13,456 nt of DNA from Chloroflexota bacterium. GTDB taxonomy: Bacteria; Chloroflexota; Anaerolineae; Anaerolineales; E44-bin32. Below the pieces are notes generated by a model. It worked only from the letters and a program-made list of their open reading frames with translations. It did no database searches and was not told the origin of the DNA. The stretch spans positions 1 to 13,456 of the forward strand of contig JAPLGR010000104.1 of NCBI GenBank assembly GCA_026390045.1, given 5' to 3'. The position numbers and the translations under genes were made by a program. Shown piece by piece: positions 1-6,738 of the stretch (position 1 is the first letter of the stretch; every line of letters starts with the position of its first letter).

Positions 1-821
1 CTGGCATCGTCTGAGGCTAACGCGGCCACAACCGTGCTCTCGGTGACCATCGACTTGGGCCCGTGTCTGAACTCGAGGAAATGGAACGGCTCAGCATGGG
101 TGAGCGTCATCTCCTTCATCTCCAGGCTGCCTTCGCTCGCCAGGCCGTAGCGATAGTGAGATCCGAGGTAGTAGATGCGGTCGTACGACAGGTCCGCGCC
201 CAACGCCGTCGCCTGATCGGTGACCGCGTCGATGACTCTGGCCGAAAGGCCGGGGGTCTTTCGCAGTTCAGCCTGCAACGCCCCATTGCCGGCGAGCAAT
301 GCCGACATGGCGCAGACAGCCAGCCACATCGCGCTGAATGCCCGCGTTTGAGCGACGCTGACCTCTTGTGCCTCCGGGATGTTCACACAGACACCGCCGA
401 GATCTCGCGGCCCCTCTCCGGGCTGGCAGGTGATGGAAATGGTGTCACCCGCTCCCGCTTTGGCAAACGCCGCCACGGCCCGCACGGTCTCCGAGGTGGT
501 TCCCGAACGGCTGATAGCGACCAGGAGCGTCGGTTTGGCCGGCACCCCAGGGATCGTCGAAGGGGAAAGCAGGAACTCCCCAGCCGGGACGGCCCGCGAG
601 ACAACCCCGGTCAGATCCTCAAAAACCCGGGCTGCCGCGAGCGAAAGGTAATAGGTCGAACCGCAACCAGTGAAGAGGACCTGCCGATAGGCCTGCTTGC
701 TCCACAGCCCCTTCATGGCGTGTGCCTGCCGATCGACCGCCGACAACGCGCCGGCCAAGGCATCAGGCTGCGCAAGGATCTCTCTCTTCGTTATTGTCTC
801 AGGGACATCCACGAATGCCAT
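1..821 (-). CDS. SIS-domain phosphosugar isomerase/deaminase, AgaS/GlmS-like (3' end cut by window)
   Basis: The first 273 residues are visible; the C-terminus lies beyond the left edge. Two SIS (sugar isomerase) domains are present. The first, about residues 35-175, has the glycine turn TGCGSTYYLS (51-60) and the phosphosugar-binding SRSGTTSET (104-112). The second starts near 205 and holds YYLGSHYRYGLASEGSLEMK plus EPFHFLEFRHGPKSMV near 244-259, a signature of AgaS and of the GlmS isomerase half. No N-terminal glutaminase domain is present, so this is not a full glucosamine-6-phosphate synthase. Family members isomerise or deaminate amino-sugar phosphates, or cleave fructosamine phosphates; which applies here is not visible. 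The ATG at 821 follows AAGGAAGG, 11 nt upstream. The gene lies 164 bp after the M28 peptidase on the same strand. The DeoR/AgaR-type repressor at 5633-6403 fits amino-sugar catabolism. Family confidence is high; substrate unknown. Confidence 0.88.
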   Translation of the reverse strand, partial: MAFVDVPETITKREILAQPDALAGALSAVDRQAHAMKGLWSKQAYRQVLFTGCGSTYYLSLAAARVFEDLTGVVSRAVPAGEFLLSPSTIPGVPAKPTLLVAISRSGTTSETVRAVAAFAKAGAGDTISITCQPGEGPRDLGGVCVNIPEAQEVSVAQTRAFSAMWLAVCAMSALLAGNGALQAELRKTPGLSARVIDAVTDQATALGADLSYDRIYYLGSHYRYGLASEGSLEMKEMTLTHAEPFHFLEFRHGPKSMVTESTVVAALASDDA

Positions 822-931
822 CCCTACTTGCGCCTTCCTTCGGCTCTCTGCCCACACGCGATGCTGCACATACGCACAGGCGATTCCCCATCTTATCAAG
901 CCTCAGCCCGATCTTCCCCACAACCCAAGGT

Positions 932-945
932 GGCCGACTTCGGCC
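932..945 (-). terminator. Weak GC-rich hairpin after the M28 gene
   Basis: GGCCG-AAGT-CGGCC forms a perfect 5-bp stem with a 4-nt loop, 40 nt beyond the peptidase stop codon. No clear U-tract follows, so it may be a weak terminator, a processing site or chance in GC-rich DNA. If it does not terminate, the peptidase and SIS genes are probably co-transcribed. Confidence 0.25.
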
Positions 946-985
946 CGGCCATGTCCTGGTCCTGTTTGGTCTCCTGTACGCATGT

Positions 986-2305
986 CTACTCGTTCGCCAG
1001 TCGCCACAGGGTATTGGCGGTGATCTCCGCCATGACCGCCAGGCCGTTCACATCGACGACCTCGAAGTCGTCCATGTAAGTGTGGAGCCACGGCCAACTG
1101 CTTGAGATGAGCTTGGCCAGGTAAGACGTGGGCACTCCGGCCATGATGAACGGGCCATCATCCGAGGCGTACTCGAGCGGCGTGCCACGAATCTCGTATC
1201 CAAGATCCCCGCACATGCCCTTGAGGACCTCGTTCACCTCAGGGGAGTTGCGAACCAGCTTGCCAAGGCAGATGGACTCGGTGATGTAGTACAGGTGGTC
1301 GCCGTTGCCGATGATATCCATCACCAGGCAGGCCTTGTAGGCCGACGGATTCGGCTTCACGTACTTGTCCACGTAGGCCGACGCGCCTGTCTCGCCGTAC
1401 TCCTCCGCCGTAGTGGACACGAACTCGATGGTGCGCCTGGGCTTCCCCAGTCTGGCCAAGACGCGCGCCGTTTCGAGGTTCACGGCGACGGCTGTGGCAT
1501 TGTCACACGCGCCGGGTCCGAACGCGTTGTCGTGATGCGCGACCAAGAGGACCTTCTCGTCCGGCAGTTCCCGGCCTTCGATCGAGCCGATCACATTGAG
1601 GCCGTGGCTCTCCTTGCTCTCCGCATCAACCCAGACCCGGAGCCGCACCGGCGAGTTTGCCTCGGTTCGCTTGAACCACTTGGGAACGGCATACCACTCG
1701 CGACACAGCTCCTTGAGGTACTGGCCATCCTCGTAGGTGACGGCCACCGCGGGGACCGGAAGACCCTGCGGGCCAGACAGCAGATCGGTTTGCAGGATGC
1801 GGCCCTTGACGCGCGAGTGCTCAAGGAAGCCGCACACGCCGCGCTTGAGAAGCATGTCGGTGGGGCCCTGCGGTGCCGTTTCGTCCGTTGGATTGTCGAG
1901 TGTCAACGCCCGCGGGGGATCCCGCATGACGTATTTCCCCTTCAGCTCCAAACCCTGATAGTCTTCCAACTTCCCCTGGCCGACGTAGACCAGGTCGCCC
2001 TCTACCCCTTCGCGGGAGGTTCTCCCGGACCCAAGGATGGCGACCCCGGTCAGTTCCTGCTCGACCGGCTTCACGACCCGGACGCGAGTGTCGTGATGGT
2101 ACCAGGCGCGGATGCCGGGCACCTTGTCGACGCGGGTCTTGACGCCGCTCTTCAGGAACTCACCTTCGACGTACTCCGCCGCCTTCCACTCGGCTTCGGT
2201 GGCGGCGTGGCGTGGTCCGAGCGCCACCAGGCGCTTGACATCCTCTGCCATGCGGACCGCGGAGATGTGGCCTCGAATCTCGTGCTTGGTCTGATCGGTC
2301 GTCAT
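986..2305 (-). CDS. M28-family zinc metallopeptidase with PA-like insert
   Basis: The 439-residue protein has the di-zinc site of family M28 (aminopeptidase/carboxypeptidase/glutaminyl-cyclase fold). Candidate ligands are His257 in VAHHDNAF, bridging Asp268 in GACDNATA, the Glu301-Glu302 pair in TAEEYGETGA (general base and ligand), Asp330 in MDIIGNGD and His408 in WLHTYMDDFE, all in family order. Residues about 85-200 resemble a PA-type insert (GDLVYVGQGKLEDYQGLELK). There is no signal peptide, so a cytoplasmic location is likely, unlike many secreted M28 enzymes. The family cleaves N-terminal residues or amide-linked acyl groups; the substrate is not visible. The ATG at 2305 is preferred over the longer frame to 2389 because GAGG lies 8 nt before it and the extra 28 residues are low-complexity. 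The gene follows the transporter terminator and precedes the SIS gene, suggesting that it trims an imported conjugate (inference). Confidence 0.9.
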   Translation of the reverse strand: MTTDQTKHEIRGHISAVRMAEDVKRLVALGPRHAATEAEWKAAEYVEGEFLKSGVKTRVDKVPGIRAWYHHDTRVRVVKPVEQELTGVAILGSGRTSREGVEGDLVYVGQGKLEDYQGLELKGKYVMRDPPRALTLDNPTDETAPQGPTDMLLKRGVCGFLEHSRVKGRILQTDLLSGPQGLPVPAVAVTYEDGQYLKELCREWYAVPKWFKRTEANSPVRLRVWVDAESKESHGLNVIGSIEGRELPDEKVLLVAHHDNAFGPGACDNATAVAVNLETARVLARLGKPRRTIEFVSTTAEEYGETGASAYVDKYVKPNPSAYKACLVMDIIGNGDHLYYITESICLGKLVRNSPEVNEVLKGMCGDLGYEIRGTPLEYASDDGPFIMAGVPTSYLAKLISSSWPWLHTYMDDFEVVDVNGLAVMAEITANTLWRLANE

Positions 2306-2397
2306 GGATCCATCCTCGTCAAGATTGCTGCTCTTCGCCTGAGCGCGTTCCCGGCTCTTGAGTCTGACGCCGAGGCACCCACTACTCACTTCAGAGA

Positions 2398-2446
2398 AGA
2401 GCCCGGCCCAGGCCTATCGAGGGATGGGCTGAACAGGCCGGGCTCT
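2398..2446 (-). terminator. Hairpin terminator of the ABC transporter operon
   Basis: A perfect 11-bp inverted repeat, AGAGCCCGGCC and GGCCGGGCTCT, is separated by 27 nt. Read on the minus strand it begins 56 nt after the substrate-binding protein stop codon and is followed by pyrimidine-rich TCTCT rather than a long U-tract. Position and stem strength support a terminator that separates the importer from the M28 gene; the long loop makes it less than classical. Confidence 0.55.
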
Positions 2447-2501
2447 CCCGTGTTCCCGCTCCGGATAGACCAAACCCACAGGAGCGGTCTAAAGTCGAGG
2501 A

Positions 2502-3698
2502 CTACGTCAGCGGTGCGTCGACCCAGTCGAGCAGATCCTGACGTGTCAGGAACTTGGCGAACCACTCATCCAGCGGGTTGTAGAGCCGGTAGTCGAATCC
2601 CGCAGGCAGGTCCGTGGATGAGCCCACATAGTACTCCGCCGAAACTGCCCAGTAGAGCGGCGAGGCCGGATTATAGGTCGTCTCCTGATCCCGCTGGTAG
2701 GTGCGGAACTCCAGGAAGGTGTCGAAAACAAAGCCCAGGTCCTCGGCGGTTGTCCCAGTGCCGGAGTGGGCGTTCATCGCCTCGACGACGACCGGCATCA
2801 CCGTATCGCGCTTTTCCTGGATGTAGCGGTTGTAGCGGTAGGACATCGCCATGAGCTTGAGCGCGGCGTCCTCGTTCGCCGCCAGCCATTCGTCGGTCGC
2901 CGCGACCTGGCTGTACCACAGGCCGGCCGGTCCGAGGAGTTCCGCCCCACCGATCAGGACAAACTCGTCGGGGTGGTTCTGCAGCAGGTTGATCTCAGAT
3001 GGCAGGCCGCCCATATAGAAGTCGCCCGTGCCGCCGATCATCGCCAGGGCCGCCTTCTCATCGTCGGCGAAGGTGACGATGGTGATGTCGTCAAGGGTCA
3101 TGTCGGCCTGTGAGAGCATGCCGGAGATCAGTGGCCCATAGTTGGCGCTGTACTCTGGCCAGGTCTTGCCGCGGAACTGCTCAAGCGTCGCCTTGAGCGC
3201 TGCATCGGGGGTGCCCAGTTCGGCCAGGAAGTCCGCATAGGCCTTGGCCTCACCAGTGCGCCCGATGACGACGAAGCCCTTGTACTGGTTGACCGTCAGG
3301 AAGTCCATCATCTCAGGCACGGCTTCGTGGAAGGAGAAGTTGCAGACGACGCAGGTGTTGACGGTGTCAACCGATCCGGCCGCCATGGCCTCGATCGAGG
3401 GCCCGCTCTGGGTGAGCCAGGTGAATTGCAGATCGAGGCCGAGTTCCTTGTCCCAGCCATACTCCTTGGCGACGGAGAAGAACTGGTAGTCGAAGAAGGG
3501 CGTCATGGCCACGCGGACCACAACGGGGGCGGGCGGTTCTGTCGCGACCGGTTCCGGCGCTACGGCTTCGGTCGCCACGGGCTCAGCCGGCTCGACCGGT
3601 GCCGGTTCCTCAGTGGCCGCGGGGCCACAACCGGCGATCAGCAGTCCGGCGACCACGAGCAGAACCATGGCCCAGTAGGAGGCTTTGTGGGTGGACAT
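2502..3698 (-). CDS. ABC transporter substrate-binding lipoprotein, SsuA/TauA/NMT1-like
   Basis: The 398-residue protein starts with a lipoprotein signal: MSTHK, a hydrophobic stretch, then lipobox LIAGC with Cys24 as the lipidation site. A linker rich in Pro, Glu, Ala and Thr (about 26-60) tethers it to the outer face of the membrane. The mature part opens with RVAMTPFFDYQFFSVAKEYG and continues with IEAMAAGSVDTVNT, the layout of NMT1/SsuA-type periplasmic-fold proteins that bind small organic solutes such as sulfonates, taurine, nitrate or pyrimidine precursors. A CxxC (116-119) sits near the expected cleft. The ATG at 3698 is chosen because AAGGAG lies 10 nt upstream and it places the signal peptide correctly; an upstream extension to 3770 is not needed. 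It is the last gene of ATPase-permease-SBP, after a 181-nt gap, followed by a terminator. Ligand unknown. Confidence 0.92.
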   Translation of the reverse strand: MSTHKASYWAMVLLVVAGLLIAGCGPAATEEPAPVEPAEPVATEAVAPEPVATEPPAPVVVRVAMTPFFDYQFFSVAKEYGWDKELGLDLQFTWLTQSGPSIEAMAAGSVDTVNTCVVCNFSFHEAVPEMMDFLTVNQYKGFVVIGRTGEAKAYADFLAELGTPDAALKATLEQFRGKTWPEYSANYGPLISGMLSQADMTLDDITIVTFADDEKAALAMIGGTGDFYMGGLPSEINLLQNHPDEFVLIGGAELLGPAGLWYSQVAATDEWLAANEDAALKLMAMSYRYNRYIQEKRDTVMPVVVEAMNAHSGTGTTAEDLGFVFDTFLEFRTYQRDQETTYNPASPLYWAVSAEYYVGSSTDLPAGFDYRLYNPLDEWFAKFLTRQDLLDWVDAPLT

Positions 3699-3879
3699 TC
3701 TCTCTACACTCCTTATGTATTTGGCAAAGTCATACGAAACGGCGCGCTCCTCCTTCCGGACGGAACGCACCCACGCCAGTCAGTGTGTCGCTTCACCTCC
3801 TTGCTGGATCCTCCTCACGGTTGTCTGTCCATGAGGCCGGCTGCAGCTACCGGAGTGCGGCTGCCGCCGGGTCAGGCTG

Positions 3880-4716
3880 TCAGGCAGAGCCGACGATGGA
3901 GGCCACCACGCCGATGCCGGCGCGTCGCTCTGTCCAACGCGTCACCCGGGCTTCGACCTGGGCGATGATCGTGTCCGTGATCACCGCAAGCGTGCTGTAC
4001 ACGGCGACCAGCAGAATGATGCCCGCGGTTCGCAGGTAGACCTGCTGCATGATGATCAGGTAGCCCAGGCCCTGCTGCGAACCCATGAACTCGGCCGCCA
4101 CATCCAGCCCCCACGACGCCGCCGCCGCGACCCGGATGGCCCCGACCAGGTGCGGGACGATGTAGGGCAGGATGACGGTCCGGTAGATATGCTGGCGATT
4201 GCCCCCCAGGGTCAGCGCCGCCCGGACGTAGATCGAAGGGACGTTGCGGATGGCTTCCAGCGTCGTCACGCCCAGGACCATGGAAGTTCCCATGGCGATC
4301 AGGGCGATCTGTGGGGCGCGGCCGATACCGAACCACAGGATGAACAGCGGGATCAGGGCGAAGACAGGCACGGGCCGCAGGAAGTCGAATACCGTGCCCA
4401 GGAACTCGCGCACCGCACGGCTGTAGGCCATTGTTAATCCCATCAGCGTCCCGAAAACGGTGCCGATGGCGAACCCGCTCAGCGTCATGGTCAGCGTTGT
4501 CAGGATAGCCGCGGGGAGGAGTTCATACAGGCCCAGGAACGCCTTCCACATCGCCTCCGGCGGGGGAATCACCCGCGTGCGGAACAGCTCCAACCGGGCG
4601 ATTACGATCCAGGCCACGAGCAGCAGGATCGGGACAAGCAGCTTGCGCCCCAACAGCCGAGAGCGGTCCCCGTTCCCTGACATCCGATTCGTCTTCTTGC
4701 TGGTCGGTCCTGTCAT
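3880..4716 (-). CDS. ABC transporter permease, SsuC/TauC-like
   Basis: The 278-residue inner-membrane protein has about six hydrophobic segments (near 26-40, 68-98, 112-130, 134-150, 185-205, 230-251). It carries the BPD_transp_1 EAA loop that docks on the ATPase: EAIRNVP at 154-160, Gly171 in LTLGGN, then VILPYIVPHLVGA at 181-193. The N-terminal IPPPEAMWKAF is characteristic of the sulfonate/taurine/nitrate permease group. It forms the channel for the solute delivered by the lipoprotein encoded downstream. An ATG at 4716 or the GTG just before it (4719) could start translation; AGAGG lies 7 nt before the ATG, which I prefer. It begins 51 bp after the ATPase stop, consistent with one transcript. 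Only one permease gene is present, so the membrane part is probably a homodimer. Confidence 0.93.
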   Translation of the reverse strand: MTGPTSKKTNRMSGNGDRSRLLGRKLLVPILLLVAWIVIARLELFRTRVIPPPEAMWKAFLGLYELLPAAILTTLTMTLSGFAIGTVFGTLMGLTMAYSRAVREFLGTVFDFLRPVPVFALIPLFILWFGIGRAPQIALIAMGTSMVLGVTTLEAIRNVPSIYVRAALTLGGNRQHIYRTVILPYIVPHLVGAIRVAAAASWGLDVAAEFMGSQQGLGYLIIMQQVYLRTAGIILLVAVYSTLAVITDTIIAQVEARVTRWTERRAGIGVVASIVGSA

Positions 4717-4767
4717 CACTCAACCTCTGTGCCGTTCCAACCGGGTACCGACGTGGCAATCGTCTGG

Positions 4768-5571
4768 TCAGCGGGCTTCCAAGCCGCCGTGCATCGTGCG
4801 CAGGACCTGGGCCAGATCCCGGCGCATGTCCTGAAAGACGGACGTCGTCTTGACCATCAGGCTGCGCGGCTGTTCGAGGGGAACATCGACCACGCACTCC
4901 ACTCGGCCCGGGTTGCGCGACATCACCACGACCCGCTGGGAGAGGTAGAGCGCCTCCTCGAGGTCATGCGTGACGAAGACCACCGTCATGCGCATCGGCG
5001 TCCAGATCTGCACGAACTCTTCTTGCAGGCGCTCCTTGGTCATCACATCGAGCGCCGCGAACGGCTCGTCCATCAGCAATACGCGCGGCTGCATGATCAT
5101 CGCCCGGGCGATGTCGACCCGCTTTCGCATCCCGCCCGACAGTTGCCGGGGGAACTTGTCCCGGTCGTCCATCAGGCCGACCATACTGAGTGCCTTGCTC
5201 ACCACCTCGCGCCGCCTAGCCGGCGGCACGCCCGTCGCCCGCGGGCCGTATTCGATGTTCTGCTCAACCGTGTACCAGGGAAAGACCGCGTCGTCCTGGA
5301 AGACCATCGCCCGGTCCGGGCCCGGTCCGGCAGGCTCGACGCCGTCGATCAGCACCCTGCCTTTGGTCGCCGGCAGCAGCCCGGCGATGACGTTCAGCAG
5401 GGTGGACTTGCCGCAACCCGAAGGCCCAACGATGCAGACGAAGTCGCGATCGAAGACATCCAGCGAGAAGTCCTCAATGACGTAGTCGCTGCTCTGGCTG
5501 TCGCCGTAGCCGAAGTACAGGTGGTCGATGCGGATCTTGGGTTGGCGTTCTCCGCCCGCGTTCTCGGTCAT
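4768..5571 (-). CDS. ABC transporter ATP-binding protein, SsuB/TauB-like
   Basis: The 267-residue cytoplasmic ATPase has every ABC motif in order: Walker A GPSGCGKST (49-57), Q-loop Gln92 in VFQDDAVFPW, signature LSGGM (144-148), Walker B VLLMDEP (164-170), D-loop ALD and switch His202 in VTHD. The Q-loop wording and SGGMRKRVDIARA place it with the nitrate/sulfonate/taurine importers. The length is usual for the group and there is no extra regulatory domain. The ATG at 5571 has GGAG about 4 nt upstream, a rather tight spacing. It lies 61 bp after the DeoR-type regulator, with a small inverted repeat in the gap, and 51 bp before its permease, so regulator, ATPase, permease and binding protein probably form one operon. 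Confidence 0.95.
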   Translation of the reverse strand: MTENAGGERQPKIRIDHLYFGYGDSQSSDYVIEDFSLDVFDRDFVCIVGPSGCGKSTLLNVIAGLLPATKGRVLIDGVEPAGPGPDRAMVFQDDAVFPWYTVEQNIEYGPRATGVPPARRREVVSKALSMVGLMDDRDKFPRQLSGGMRKRVDIARAMIMQPRVLLMDEPFAALDVMTKERLQEEFVQIWTPMRMTVVFVTHDLEEALYLSQRVVVMSRNPGRVECVVDVPLEQPRSLMVKTTSVFQDMRRDLAQVLRTMHGGLEAR

Positions 5572-5603
5572 GCAACTCCTGCTCTCTGCCTGCGTGCCTT
5601 CAA

Positions 5604-5626
5604 CCGTTCCGTCGGCTACCGAACGG
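5604..5626. repeat. Inverted repeat between regulator and ATPase genes
   Basis: CCGTTC and GAACGG form perfect 6-bp arms around an 11-nt centre, immediately after the repressor stop codon and 33 nt before the ATPase start. It could be a second operator, a weak attenuator or an mRNA processing hairpin. No promoter hexamers were recognised next to it. Confidence 0.35.
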
Positions 5627-5632
5627 ATTGCC

Positions 5633-6403
5633 TCAAGCCAAAAGCACCTTGACGCCCAGGTTCTCGAACTCCCTGACCATTTCGGGGGGCGCCCCCGCGT
5701 CGGTGACCAGGGTATTGACGGCCGTGATGGGAGCCACCCGCGAGGTCGAGACGGTCCCCAGTTTGGTGTGGTCGGCCACGAGGATCAGCTCAGGGGAAAT
5801 GCCGATGATGGCCCGGTCGGTCGTCAGTTCGGACAGGTGGTCGTTGGTCAGCCCGTCGGTGATGTTGACCGAGCGGATCCCCAGGAAGACCCTGTCGGCA
5901 CGCAGGTCCTTGAGCGCCTGCTCCGTTAACGGGCCGATCAGCGAGAGCTCCGAGTCGCGCACTTGCCCGCCGATGACAATCAAGTTGATGCCCGTGCGGT
6001 GAAGCAGTTCGTTGGCAATGTTCAACGCGTTGGTGATGACGGTGAGGTCTTCGACGCCTTCCAGATTGCGGGCCACCGCCAGCGTTGTCGTCCCAGAACC
6101 GATGAAGATCGTCTCTCCATCCTTCACCAGGCCGGCCGCGAGATGGCCGATGCGCTGCTTCTCGCCGGTCTGCACGGCGATTCGATGCAGGACCGGCGGC
6201 TCCGGCTGATGCATGTCCGCGCGGAATGCCCCGCCATGGTCCCGCTTGACCCAACCGAGGCTATCCAACTCCTCCAGATCCCGACGGATCGTCGCCTCGC
6301 TGACGGAGAAGTGGTCGCTCAGCTCTTTCACGCTGACGACGCTCCGCTCGTCGATCAGGCGACGCGCCTGCCTTAGGCGTTCACGCCTCAGCATGGACGG
6401 CAT
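5633..6403 (-). CDS. DeoR/AgaR/GlpR-family transcriptional repressor
   Basis: The 256-residue protein has the two-part DeoR layout. An N-terminal winged HTH (about 1-60) contains VSVKELSDHFSVSEATIRRDLEELDSLG (24-50), the family's recognition signature, and RDHGGAF in the wing. The C-terminal DeoRC sensor (about 72-240) has the sugar-phosphate pocket IGSGTTT (101-107), TNALNIANEL (124-133), a GG (145-146) and VADHTKLG (209-216). Such proteins repress carbohydrate operons and release DNA on binding a phosphorylated sugar. The start could be TTG 6409, ATG 6403 or ATG 6394; none has a strong ribosome-binding site, and 6403 is chosen because it is an ATG that keeps the usual N-terminus. It is the first gene of the minus-strand cluster, so it probably autoregulates and controls the importer, and perhaps the peptidase and SIS genes. 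Effector unknown. Confidence 0.93.
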   Translation of the reverse strand: MPSMLRRERLRQARRLIDERSVVSVKELSDHFSVSEATIRRDLEELDSLGWVKRDHGGAFRADMHQPEPPVLHRIAVQTGEKQRIGHLAAGLVKDGETIFIGSGTTTLAVARNLEGVEDLTVITNALNIANELLHRTGINLIVIGGQVRDSELSLIGPLTEQALKDLRADRVFLGIRSVNITDGLTNDHLSELTTDRAIIGISPELILVADHTKLGTVSTSRVAPITAVNTLVTDAGAPPEMVREFENLGVKVLLA

Positions 6404-6415
6404 TTTCAAGCTCGC

Positions 6416-6428
6416 GCATAAGCTATGC
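6416..6428. promoter_or_regulatory. Palindrome in the repressor leader, candidate operator
   Basis: GCATA-AGC-TATGC is a perfect inverted repeat between the predicted transcription start and the repressor ATG. A repressor bound here would block its own transcription. Assignment as a DeoR-type site rests on location and symmetry only. Confidence 0.35.
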
Positions 6429-6449
6429 CCTAAACGAGCAGATTCGTGT

Positions 6450-6468
6450 AATAGATTAGCGCACTATT
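6450..6468. promoter_or_regulatory. Inverted repeat over the -10 box, candidate operator
   Basis: AATAG and CTATT flank a 9-nt centre and straddle the -10 hexamer of the minus-strand promoter. A second palindrome, CTTGCAAG (6470-6477), touches the -35 hexamer. Both would suit repression by steric occlusion; the protein that binds is not established. Confidence 0.35.
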
Positions 6469-6481
6469 GCTTGCAAGTCAA
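6453..6481 (-). promoter_or_regulatory. Sigma70-type promoter of the repressor/transporter operon
   Basis: On the minus strand TTGACT (6481-6476) is followed after exactly 17 nt by TAATCT (6458-6453). Transcription should start near 6446, leaving a leader of about 43 nt before the ATG at 6403. The surrounding 80 bp are distinctly AT-richer than the rest of the window, which supports a regulatory segment. Confidence 0.7.
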
Positions 6482-6673
6482 GCGTTTATGTTGATTCTCC
6501 CACAGCATGTCGAGGAAGTGTGCCCACCCGACCGCCACGATACGCGCAGCACCCGCGAACGGAACAACCTGCGTGGCCGCTTGGACTCCGGCACACAGCC
6601 CTGGGGGCGGACAGCGGTGCCGGCAACTTCAAGATCTGCATTCGGCTGATCCGACGCCTGTCGGCCCCCCGCC
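6482..6673. other. Intergenic stretch between the divergent promoters, no gene seen
   Basis: The regulator and thiolase genes are divergent, with 335 bp between their start codons. This central part has no ORF with recognisable protein features on either strand, no tRNA-like fold and no strong hairpin. Open frames crossing it are extensions or antisense shadows of the thiolase gene. Confidence 0.6.
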
Positions 6674-6702
6674 TTGCCCCCTCCCCCGGCCGCGCCTACA
6701 AT
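6674..6702 (+). promoter_or_regulatory. Promoter of the thiolase/DUF35 operon
   Basis: TTGCCC (6674-6679), a 17-nt spacer and TACAAT (6697-6702) form a well-spaced sigma70-like promoter. Transcription would start near 6709, about 30 nt before the thiolase ATG, with the ribosome-binding site inside this short leader. Confidence 0.65.
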
Positions 6703-6724
6703 CGTGCCCTCCGCCGTCCCAGCC

Positions 6725-6732
6725 AAAGGAGG
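6725..6732 (+). promoter_or_regulatory. Strong Shine-Dalgarno fixing the thiolase start
   Basis: AAAGGAGG lies 6 nt before ATG 6739 and is nearly a full anti-SD match. It sets the thiolase start at 6739 rather than at the in-frame codon at 6520, whose extra 73 residues are low-complexity and lie upstream of the promoter. Confidence 0.85.
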
Positions 6733-6738
6733 CTGCCG

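Noticed and set aside
63..1079. Plus-strand frame of 338 codons
   Set aside because: It is antisense to the SIS gene, whose two SIS domains are clear; the translation is Arg/Pro/Ser-rich without domains.
1295..2854. Long plus-strand frame of 519 codons
   Set aside because: It is antisense to the M28 and binding-protein genes and has no family motifs; long antisense frames are expected in GC-rich DNA.
3520..3620. Repetitive codons in the lipoprotein gene, possible tandem repeat
   Set aside because: These encode the Pro/Glu/Ala/Thr linker after the lipobox, a normal feature of such lipoproteins.
6520..6738. 73-residue N-terminal extension of the thiolase
   Set aside because: It lies upstream of a well-formed promoter and the AAAGGAGG site, is low-complexity, and thiolases start near MRPVYAV.
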